64,000 nucleotides of DNA from Cyrtodaria siliqua (Eukaryota; Mollusca; Bivalvia; Adapedonta; Hiatellidae). Every line of letters begins with the position of its first letter. Positions within the stretch are counted from its first letter, which is position 1. The notes under the pieces are model-generated. The model ran no database searches and was not told the DNA's origin. It was given only the letters and a program-made list of their open reading frames with translations. This document shows, piece after piece, positions 11,410 to 21,200 of the stretch. The stretch is taken from positions 62,001 to 126,000 of the forward strand of contig JAWPHD010003067.1 in assembly GCA_037043455.1 (NCBI GenBank), in the 5' to 3' direction. Both the position numbers and the translations under genes were made by a program.

Positions 11410-11434
11410 CATGACAAAACCTGTATTAGTGACA
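11410..11434 (+). repeat. 25-bp direct repeat, right copy (partner 7303-7327)
   Basis: Exact match of 25 bases to 7303-7327. With its partner it brackets the DUF7869-like remnant. Confidence 0.7.
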
Positions 11435-12384
11435 AAATGTTCGTATTTTATTTTTTTGGTTTATTTTGTAGAAGAAAATATGACCTTTTTCAAGTATTCG
11501 TTGAGTAACTTTGGATTTCCCAACGGATCTTCTGCGTGTTCAGAGGCGGCACCGTTGTGTTTGAATTGTCGTTAAATGTCCGTAACATCTTCATTAAAAC
11601 GTCTTCGTTAGTCACTGCTATGTTATAATAATAGGACGGTTTTAGCGATATTGTATAAACACAGAGAATGAACAGGATCACAGTTTGAGGATGCATTGAA
11701 ACTGTTTCCCACAAATGCAATTTAACATAGTGTCTATCAGTAGTGTAATGTCTTTCAGTATATTCTTGCAATGATAAATTTAAATAGATAGGATCTTTAA
11801 TATTTGTTAAAGTTACATCATCATTGTACATGTCAGATATGTTGTCCAGTTTTACTGCATTCAAATAATATTTATTTTATTTTTAGTCGTTCGTCTTTCA
11901 CAAAATTTGACAAAAAACATACAAACCTTAACAATAATTACACAACTTGAACCGATTTATTTTAAGAATAATAACAGCCATAATTTGTGCTAAAATAAAT
12001 GCATGAGTTACAGAACCTCGCTCTATTATGTAGCCTTATGGTGACGTAGACATGTGTAAAGTTACAATCCATTATGTGAAGTAATTCACGAGACACCAGC
12101 TTACATACGCAACTTTTACCAATGTATAGTATATAAAAACGGACCATAGTTTTATTAAAATTAAAGCATGAGTTATAGCACCTGACTCTATGATGTTGTC
12201 TAATGATGCCAAATTAATGTTTGAAGTTTCATTCCGAAATACCAGCTTACAAACACAATTTTAACCAGGGAAATCAGACGCAAGCGGCGACATTACCTCA
12301 TTACGTTCGTCAAAAATAGGCGATCTGAAAAAATTTGTAAACTGTATTTTACATCAATTATGAACCAATCTACGCCGTTTATAT
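11435..12384. other. No gene recognised
   Basis: A 124-codon minus-strand frame (11864-11490) is the longest frame here. I see no known domain, no signal peptide and no good splice context, so I do not call it as a gene. Confidence 0.5.
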
Positions 12385-12419
12385 AGAACTCAGAAACAGT
12401 GATGACACCGTTAGCGTGG

Positions 12420-12605
12420 TCTTGATGTTAGAGGAACCCGAAAACTATTGTTCCGATAGCCTTGGTTACACGGCCCGCTTCTGATTTCTTCGTTAAGCTA
12501 TGCTACACGGATCCATATCCAGGACCTGTGGAAAATAGGACGTTTGAAATCGCCCCTCACGATTGGGGCGATTTTGAGAGACTCTACGAGACTTTAAAAA
12601 AAACA
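12420..12605 (+). CDS. Unrecognised coding-like fragment
   Basis: An open stretch between stops reads VTRPASDFFVKLCYTDPYPG, then PVENRTFEIAPHDWGDFERL and YETLKK. Its composition (balanced charges, several aromatics, few low-complexity runs) and locally higher GC are more protein-like than the surroundings. There is no ATG; the frame opens after a TAG near 12430. It ends in a poly-A-like AAAAAAAC run. I do not recognise the family. It could be an exon or a remnant of a mobile-element protein. Confidence 0.3.
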
Positions 12606-12691
12606 ACATATGTTCAATTTAATTTAATAATACCGGTATTTTCTTATTTTTAACTTATGAGAAGCTGCATGTGACGTTAAAAGGTTTAAGC

Positions 12692-12768
12692 GGTGCATCA
12701 CCAATTGACGTTCTACGCTTATTTACAACATACGTCACGCAGACGTCGACTTTATGCGCGTGAAATAA
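12692..12768 (+). repeat. Short dispersed repeat A (second copy 46194-46270)
   Basis: Both copies share CAATTGACGTT, TATTTACAACAT, ACGTCGACT and ATGCGCGTGAAATAA in the same order. At 46194 the copy sits directly against a Penelope-tail fragment, and here one lies 190 bases away (12957). The two repeats may be parts of one longer element. Confidence 0.7.
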
Positions 12769-12956
12769 AAGCGCGAATAAATTGTGCTAATCGCTAATGG
12801 GCGCTTTAATTTGCCTAATCTGCCCAGACTGATATCTGCAAGTAAGACATGTGCATGATACGGTATTGGCAGGCCGAGACTACTGTTCCGAGTGATTATA
12901 CCGCTACATAATGGTGTTGTTAAGTGAAAACTAGAAAACCTTCATTCGAATATCAA

Positions 12957-13020
12957 ATGGTTGACTGTCCTCCTTGAATGCTACTTTCCCTGTCCGATGA
13001 TTTTATATTTCTTTTTTAGA
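12957..13020 (+). mobile_element. Penelope-like tail fragment
   Basis: TGGTTGACTGTCCTCCTTGA and ATGCTACTTTCCCTGTCCGAT match the reverse complement of 2000-2035 and the sequence at 47683-47720. It is a short solo fragment. The open frame running over it (12961-13314) has no other support. Confidence 0.65.
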
Positions 13021-13512
13021 GCTAAAATACTTAATACAAAATATGCTTTAAAACTTTTTTTTCATTTAAACATATTTTTTAAGTTAAAGGATGAACTAAG
13101 TATACCTGCAAAAAGTTGTCTTTTTGTGGAGCTGGTGAAACATGATTTTAAAACAGATGAATATTGCCATTTAATTTTAATTTTAAAGAAGTTACATAAA
13201 TCCGCATGTGTTACATTTAGATGTGGAGTTGTTCCAATTAGAACTGAGACTGGCGATATGAAAGATTCGCCGGAAATGTTTTATTATGACCGCTTTTTAA
13301 ACAAATTAAGATAATTTTGTGTTTCTTTTTACCAGTCCGCTTATGCTTCGACACTGCGACACATCTGCTGTTTAGTTATAAGGAGAAGACATTTCTTCTT
13401 ACGAATTAAAGTAGTTAATCTGATTGGTTAAATACAATATATTTTATGCTTGTATATAATGAAAGTTGATAAGTTTTAAGTATTTGACAGATTTTATTAA
13501 TGACTGAGTTAG

Positions 13513-13513
13513 A

Positions 13514-13555
<42 letters not shown>

Positions 13556-13556
13556 G

Positions 13557-13635
<79 letters not shown>

Positions 13636-13672
13636 CGATTGATTGATCGATAGATAGATCTATCGATCGATT
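13513..13672 (+). repeat. GATT microsatellite
   Basis: About 36 units of GATT with a few substitutions, ending in GATC/GATA variants. Confidence 0.95.
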
Positions 13673-14211
13673 TTCAACGTACTATTTGCACTTTTTAAAT
13701 AAGTCAAGGACCATACATATGCTTTTTCTATTCCGAGGATAATATTGTTCACGCTTTCTTCTTTGACCGAGATTACGAAACAACATTGCGGAAGTGGGGG
13801 TGGATGTGAGTAGTTGGTTGTTGCACAAATCCGCTGTTTCTTAAATACATGTGACTGGTTATGGAACATGTTCAAGTTGTTATTTATAACTGACCTAATT
13901 TGGTGACGATCAGATGAAAATAAATATCTCTTAATATGACAAAGGAAAATAAACTAGTTTATACTAATTGCAATAAATCGAGAGCCATAACTCTGTTACG
14001 TATCATATCTAGGTGATTACTATGAACTAGCTGGCCTAGTTTGGTAAAGATCAGATGCAAATGACGGTGCTTTAGAGCCGTATAAAGCAACATATACTAA
14101 TGCAAGGGCCATCACACCGCTGCTTCTTGTCCGATATGTCTTGTTGGCGGAGAGAATTATTTAACCAAGGTGAAACGTTTGGCCACTTCAAATGTTTTTC
14201 AGAAACGTAAT

Positions 14212-14545
14212 ATTTATAGCATACTTGTTCGAGTATATGCGATTTATACTGCTTCTCGAGGGCCGCAGGCCCGAGAGTGCAGTATAAATCGCATACGAGA
14301 AAAGTATGCTATAAATGTTTTGTACCTTAGAAATTGCCGGTAATTGACATTTTGATTGACAGGTTGTGTGTAACTTACAACTATGCGCGTGTACAATGGA
14401 GTAGGCCATGGTATAACTGCCGATTATGTCATTTATAGCACGGCTGAAATATACCGGCATTTATAGCACGGCTTAGGTTCAGATCTTCAGGTTTATGAAA
14501 AATATATCATAAGCAAGAACAAAGGAAAACCATTACAGCTATGGT
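14212..14545 (+). repeat. Palindrome-headed dispersed repeat, copy 2
   Basis: A 105-base hairpin (14212-14316) resembles the one at 10014, with a GC-rich apex GGGCCGCAGGCCC. It is followed by TTGATTGACAGGTTGTGTGT and a CTGAAATATACCGGCAT stretch as in copy 1. The conserved stem in both copies suggests the palindrome is a property of the element rather than chance. Confidence 0.85.
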
Positions 14546-15110
14546 ACAAATAGTGCTTATGACATATGAATTTCAGATTTTTGAGAGCACAGCCTCTTTA
14601 TTTCTCTATTTCTGAAACGTTTATCAAAAGTGTCGCATATTCGTTACATATGTTATAATGTAATAATATGTGTTTGTGTGTTGTAATGTAATCTAGTTTC
14701 ATGATTTTGAATTGGATGTATAATTACGTTAAGTGTGGCGATAAATGAAATTTAAGTTGAAGCAAATCTACATGTGAACAATTGAAATTTACAATTAAAG
14801 CAATCTGAATACTATATTAGATCTTGAGTCTTGCACATTTAGAACTTGAAACTATATTGCTCGGTTGTCTATAGACTGTATGTATGTATTTGAATTTAAT
14901 ATTGTTGCATGTTCTTTATTTCATTTTCAATTTCAATTTTAGCATGAATTTGGTTTTATTATTGACATATTCTTAAAATAATATTTATTGCACCTATTAA
15001 CTATCGCCTGATATACATATAAGATTGCGTGGCTTTGTCAAGGTATATCTTTTCGCACTCAGAGCGAGTCCGAATGTATTGACTGGACATCGTTGTTGCG
15101 TGATCTTTCT
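14546..15110. other. No gene recognised
   Basis: AT-rich sequence with no open frame of note, RNA gene or repeat that I could identify. Confidence 0.5.
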
Positions 15111-15394
15111 TAATGTAGGGGATGGAGTTAGGGGAGAATTGAGTGCTACTGAATATGATATAGACGTCAATAAACCTCATATGTATATACTCGTACCATG
15201 ATGTAGATAGATATTATTTCTTATTTCATTTTATGTTCTTGTATTTGGGCGTTAATGTAGGGGATGGAGTTAGGGGAGAATTGAGTGCTACTGAATATGA
15301 TATAGACGTCAATAAACCTCATATGTATATACTCGTACCATGATGTAGATAGATATTATTTCTTATTTCATTTTATGTTCTTGTATTTGGGCGT
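15111..15394 (+). repeat. 142-bp tandem duplication
   Basis: Positions 15111-15252 and 15253-15394 appear identical by eye, starting TAATGTAGGGGATGG and ending TTTGGGCGT. Near-identity implies a very recent duplication or an assembly artefact. It is followed directly by a poly-C run. Confidence 0.9.
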
Positions 15395-15403
15395 TTATAT
15401 TCG

Positions 15404-15429
15404 CCCCCCCCCCCCCCCCCCCCCCCCCC
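15404..15429 (+). repeat. Poly-C tract (26 C)
   Basis: An uninterrupted run of 26 C bases immediately after the 142-bp duplication. Confidence 0.9.
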
Positions 15430-16301
15430 TTTGGTGTTAGGCATTCAAATTTAATAAATACACGGAATGTTATACATGAGTGTTTTAAGATATGATTTGA
15501 ATACCTTTTCAATTAAGTCATTTACTAAATAAATGGTCAATTCAATTTCATATCGGTGTATCTCTTTTATTTATTCCATTGAAAGTGTATACTTTGAATT
15601 TACATCAAACAGAGCGCAACTCAGGAGTGAGTGTAGGTTAATAATGTAAGGTCAGCATAGATATGCATAATTTGATCTAGAAACATGTTGTGGATACGAA
15701 GAACTGTAAAAGTACATAATTAAAAGAAAGGTTACATGTTTAATGGATTCTGAGTTCAGCTAATTCCCTTGAAAACTAACATTTGGAAATATATTCGCAA
15801 ATGAGAAAGAATCGCAAAAAGGAAGAAAGAAGAAACCATGATGACAAAATGAAAATTTAACAACGACACAAATTCAAACTTTACTTGAAATACAACAAAT
15901 AAATAACGAAACTCTTCCTAACATGTAAATAAATAATATATATAGGTGTTCCGTGAAAGGTACCGTTTGTTTTATGCCTGAACGTCTTTTCTGTTCGTTT
16001 TCGTTGATCGAATCTGTTGCTGGATTGTCCAGAATAACAACACCGCATTGGACGCTTCAATCATGCGTTGATCCTTGTAACCTGGCTTTTTGACAGTTTC
16101 CGTACCATTGCACTAATGACCTATGTGGGAGTTCGCTCATTTCTAACGTATATGTATAATATATCGTCTTAAAGGAATATCTTTTTTCTTTTTCTTTTTT
16201 GTAAGGTATTCACTGGAATATCGTACGTGTTTCTTTATATTTCAGGTCCATGAGACATTCTCTTACACGAGCTATATTTTTTAGGTCATTTCTTACGAAA
16301 T

Positions 16302-16330
16302 ATATATACATATATATATATATATATGTA
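16302..16330 (+). repeat. TA-rich microsatellite
   Basis: Alternating TATATATA sequence with a central ACATATATA. Low complexity. Confidence 0.7.
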
Positions 16331-16464
16331 AGTGTATATATGTATATGTGTATTGGGTTGTACCTGTGTACTTATGAACCTAACGGTCTTTTGTATTTTG
16401 AATAAATATATATAATTATTTATTAAGTAATCTCATTAAATGTCATAATCAATTGTTTACATAC

Positions 16465-16607
16465 TGTCCATCCACATCCGTCTGTTTCCTTGTCGCAATA
16501 AACCTGTATAACATGCATCTGGGAAACAGGCCGCACAATGTATACACCACTGGTGGAACCGATGTACCATTGTCGAACGTCTTTACAATCAGACGGATTA
16601 GACGGAT
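16465..16607 (-). CDS. Fibrinogen-related domain, first exon, of the TSP1-FReD gene
   Basis: The minus-strand translation contains DPSNPSDCKDVRQWYIGS, then TSGVYIVRPVSQMHVI, then QVYCDKETDGCGWT. This is the start of a fibrinogen C-terminal domain: the DC...SGVY.I.P...VYCD.ET.G.GWT pattern with its first two cysteines. The acceptor is TTGTAG at 16609/16608 and the donor is ACA|GTATGT at 16465/16464. The exon is 143 bp, phase 1 at entry and phase 0 at exit. The TSP1 exon upstream exits in phase 1 with a G, and G+AT gives Asp, so they join in frame. FReD domains are secreted lectin-like modules, used in immune recognition in molluscs. The following exons of the domain (starting VFQRR) were not found downstream on this strand, so the gene may be incomplete here. 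Confidence 0.85.
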
Positions 16608-16664
16608 CTACAATTAAGAGTTTCTGCTTTTATATCAAGCTAATAATTGCTCGGTATGCAGCAA

Positions 16665-16800
16665 AACAATCATAAAAGGGTCGCCAATCACAGTACCGCC
16701 TTGGAAGGATCATTGACAAAGGGCCGCTGGGTGTTTAAACCAGGTTCTATGGTTTTCCAAACCTCACGTTTACCCTTTTTCATCCCGATAAAACCATCGT
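16665..16800 (-). mobile_element. Penelope-like tail fragment in an intron
   Basis: It shares CCGCTGGGTGTTTAAACCAGG, GTTCTA, AACCTCAC, TTACCC and a CCGCCTTGGAA stretch with the tail at 2130-2230 and 49160-49270. It sits in the intron between the fibrinogen exon and the second TSP1 exon, so it was inserted within the gene. Confidence 0.65.
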
Positions 16801-17241
16801 CGGAGCCCACGTCCATTGATTCCGCTAAATCATCAGTGATGAATGGAGTGACAGCGTATTGCATCAACCTTGGGTATTCGACGATGGATTAAGTGGAGAT
16901 CCGGGGAAAACACTTTCGAAATTACATGGTTTGTTTTAGATCGATGCGTGATAATATGTATACGTGATAATGTATAAAACAAGCAGATTGCTCTTTAAAT
17001 TGCAACGTTTACCATAAACTAGTAAAGGATACATGTGTGAACTTTAAGGGGAACAATGATATTTAGGACTAATCATTTTGTGTAACTCTGAGCAATACTA
17101 TTTGTATAGCATCCTCGTCATTTCCGAATCATATACGAGTTATTATGTTCAATCAAGTTTTATAGTGATGGTTTGAGAATAACTTTAGGTTAATTGACTT
17201 CCTTTCTTTTCCTAATCGAATATATTGCATACGACACATAC

Positions 17242-17409
17242 CTATACACACAGCCGACTTGCACAGTTGTACTTCATCACTATCACCATCACAGCCTCTG
17301 CCGAGAAGGGATGGACTAGGACTGTCACATGACCGGGTACGTTTCTGTAGTCCAGTGTCACAGGTGGTGCTGCAAGCTCCCCAGTCGGACCATGCTGTCC
17401 ATGGGCCAT
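17242..17409 (-). CDS. Thrombospondin type-1 repeat, exon 2 of the TSP1-FReD gene
   Basis: The translation is GPWTAWSDWGACSTTCDTGL, then QKRTRSCDSPSPSLLGRGCD, then GDSDEVQLCKSAVCI. It has the canonical W..W..W core, CSTTC followed by G...R.R.C, and six cysteines. The acceptor is TACTAG (AG at 17411/17410) and the donor is ATAG|GTATGT (GT at 17241/17240). The exon is 168 bp and phase 1 at both ends, as is typical of shuffled TSP1 modules. TSP1 repeats are small extracellular domains binding glycans and proteins, and the W residues are C-mannosylation sites in known members. It joins in frame to the TSP1 exon at 18224-18054 and to the fibrinogen exon at 16607-16465. Confidence 0.92.
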   Translation of the reverse strand: MAHGQHGPTGELAAPPVTLDYRNVPGHVTVLVHPFSAEAVMVIVMKYNCASRLCV

Positions 17410-18053
17410 CTAGTACAGAATGACATATGGTCTGATGTACCATAACTGGTACGCTAGAGTGGGTACCGGTATGTAGCGAAGACGACCTTTAACAGTTCAT
17501 CTTCGTTTGTCAGGCTAGACTTTGTAAATCATCCTCAATATCATCAAAGACGAAGAACAACCTCATCTGATTTAACCTTTATTAATTAGCAATGTTTTAT
17601 ATTTTATTTTGAACCACACACGTACCTTCACCGATTTTGGTATTGTTGAAAAAGCGGAACATAGTCGATACGTTATGGAGTTGTATTATATACTTGTAGT
17701 TTGTATAGTGAACATACAATAAACACTACATTTTCATTTTAATGGAAAGGACAAATGGACTTTTATGAATGTTTGTAAGCTTAATAACTAGTAGCCAGAT
17801 AGTATATATCATTTTCCCGAACATTCTCGTGGACGAGATTGATACATGTGCACTAGGAAGTAAGACAATACGTTGAGATTACAATTTGAATTAACATATG
17901 AACATTTGCTTCACCCTTGCATTAAGCAACACAACCGATATCAGACTCTATAATTCTCTATCTGTGATTGTGTTATACTACGTAAAGTATGACTGTGTTT
18001 CATCAGTAATGCATTAAAGTATGGGAATATGCCCTAAGATACAGATCAGGTAC

Positions 18054-18224
18054 CTGTACAAGCCTTCTCAACGCATGCTCGATCGTCTCTACTGTCGCCA
18101 AAACAAGGGTTACCATCCGGAGAAGGATATGGATTAGAGCAATTGCGGTCGCGTCGTTGTAGACCAACTCCACACCTGACACTACAGGCGCCCCATGACG
18201 ACCACAGGCTCCATTGACCGTGCG
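18054..18224 (-). CDS. Thrombospondin type-1 repeat, exon 1 seen, of the TSP1-FReD gene
   Basis: The translation is HGQWSLWSSWGACSVRCGVG, then LQRRDRNCSNPYPSPDGNPC, then FGDSRDDRACVEKACT. It has the W..W..W core, the CSVRCG.G...R.R.C pattern and six cysteines. The acceptor is ACTTCCAG (AG at 18226/18225) and the donor is ACAG|GTACCT (GT at 18053/18052). It is 171 bp, phase 1 to phase 1. Upstream on the minus strand the intron is filled by the 34-bp minisatellite, whose last unit ends only about 6 bases before the acceptor AG. Earlier exons, including any signal peptide, would lie beyond 24340 and were not identified with confidence. Confidence 0.92.
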
Positions 18225-18230
18225 CTGGAA

Positions 18231-21200
18231 GTAACCATACGTACATATTAGTGTCCACCTGTATATAACCATAGTACATATTATTGTCCACCTGTACATA
18301 ACCATACGTACATATTAGTGTCCACCTGTATATAACCAAACCTACATATCATTGTCCACCTGTACATAACCATACGTACATATCATTGTCCACCTGAACA
18401 TAACCATACGGACATATTATTGTCCACCTGTACATAACCATACGTACTTATTATTGTCAACCTGTAAATAACCATACGTACATATTTTTGTCCACCTGTA
18501 TATAACCATAAAACATATTATTGTCCATCTGTACATAGCCATGCGTAAATATTAGTGTCCACCTGTACATAACTATACGTACATTTCATTGTCCACCTGT
18601 AAATAACCATACGTACATATTTTTGTCAACCTGTATATAACCATAATACATAATATTGTCCACCTGTACATAACAATACGTACATTTTATTGTCCGCCTG
18701 TAAATAACCATACGTACATATTATTGTCCACCTGTACATAACCATACGTACATATTATTGTCCACCTGTACATAACCATACGTACATATATAATTGTCCA
18801 CCTGTAAATAACAATACGTATATATTATTGTCCACCTGTACATAACCATCCGTACATATTATTGTCCACCTGTAAATAACCATACGTACATATTATTGTC
18901 CACCAGTACATAACCATACGTACATATTATTTTCCAGCTGTAAATAACCATACGTACATATTATTGTCCACCTGTACATAACCATACGTACATATTACTG
19001 TCCACCTGTACATAACCATACGTACATATTATTGTCCACCTGCACATAACCATACGTACATATTACTGTCCACCTGTACATAACCATACGTACATATTAT
19101 TGTCCACCTGTACATAACCATACGTACATATTATTGTCCACCTGTAAATAACCATACGTACATATTATTGTCCACCTGTAAATAACCATACGTACATATT
19201 ATTGTCCACCTGTAAATAACCAAACGTACATATTATTGTCCACCTGTACATAACCATACGGACATATTATTTTCCACCTGTAAATAACCATACGTACATA
19301 TTATTGTCCACCTGTACATAACCATACGTACATATTATTGTCCACCTGTAAATAACCATACGTTCATATTACTGTCCACCTGTACATAATCATACGTACA
19401 TATTATTGCCCACCTGTACATAACCATACGTACATATTACTGTCCACCTGTAAATAACCATACGTACATATTATTGTCCACCTGAACATAACCATACGTA
19501 CATATTAGTGTCCACCTGTACATAACCATACGTACATATTATTGTCTACCTGTAAATAACCATACGTACATATTATTGTCCACCTGAACATAACCATACG
19601 TACATATTAGTGTCCACCTGTACATAACCATACGTACATATTATTGTCCACCTGTACATAACCATACGTACATAATAGTGTCCACCTGTACATAACCATA
19701 CGTACATATTAGTGTCCACGTGTACATAACCATACGTACATATTATTGTCCACCTGTACATAACCATACGTAATATTAGTGTCCACCTGTACATAACCAT
19801 ACGTACATATTATTGTCTACCTGTAAATAACCATACGTACATATTACTGTCCACCAAAACATAACCATACGTACATATTAATGTCCACCTGTACATAACC
19901 ATACGTACATATTATTGTCAACCTGTACATAACCATACGTACATATTATTGTCCACCTGAACATAACCATACGTACATATTACTGTCCACCTGTACATAA
20001 CCATACGTACATATTATTGTCCACCTGTACATAACCATACGTACATATTATTGTCTACCTGTAAATAACCATACGTACATATTATTGTCCACCTGTACAT
20101 AACCATACGTACGTATTATTGTCCACCTGTAAATAACCATACGTACATATTATTGTCCACCTGTACATAACCATACGGACATATTATTTTCCACCTGTAA
20201 ATAACCATACGTACATATTATTGTCCACCTGTACATAACCATACGTACATATTATTGTCCACCTGTAAATAACCATAAGTTCATATTACTGTCCACCTGT
20301 ACATAATCATACGTACATATTATTGCCCACCTGTACATAACCATACGTACATATTACTGTCCACCTGTAAATAACCATACGTACATATTATTGTCCACCT
20401 GTAAATAACCATACGTACATATTATTGTCCACCTGTACATAACCATACGGACATATTATTTTCCACCTGTAAATAACCATACGTACATATTATTGTCCAC
20501 CTGTACATAACCATACGTACATATTATTGTCCACCTGTAAATAACCATAAGTTCATATTACTGTCCACCTGTACATAATCATACGTACATATTATTGCCC
20601 ACCTGTACATAACCATACGTACATATTACTGTCCACCTGTAAATAACCATACGTACATATTATTGTCCACCTGTAAATAACCATACGTACATATTATTGT
20701 CCACCTGTACATAACCATACGGACATATTATTTTCCACCTGAACATAACCATACGTACATATTATTGTCCACCTGTACATAACCATACGTACATATTATT
20801 GTCCACCTGTACATAACCATACGTACATATTATTGTCCACCTGTAAATAACCATACGTACATATTATTGTTTACCTGTACATAACCATACGTACATATTA
20901 TTGTCCACCTGTAAATAACCATACGTACATATTATTGTCCACCTGTACATAACCATACGTACATATTATTGTCCACCTGTAAATAACCATACGTACATAT
21001 TATTGTCCACCTGTACATAACCATACGTACATATTATTATCCACCTGTAAATAACCATACGTTCATATTACTGTCCACCTGTACATAAGCATACGTACAT
21101 ATTATTGCCCACCTGTACATAACCATACGTACATATTACGGTACACCTGTAAATAACCATACGTACATATTATTGTCCACCTGAACATAACCATACGTAC

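Noticed and set aside
11490..11864. A 124-codon minus-strand frame as the 5' part of the Penelope-like protein
   Set aside because: It shows none of the family motifs and is separated from the RT by the DUF7869-like remnant. Removing that segment does not give a convincing in-frame join.
12961..13314. A 117-codon plus-strand frame as a gene
   Set aside because: Its first 20 codons are a Penelope-tail fragment and the rest has no domain, splice context or biased composition.
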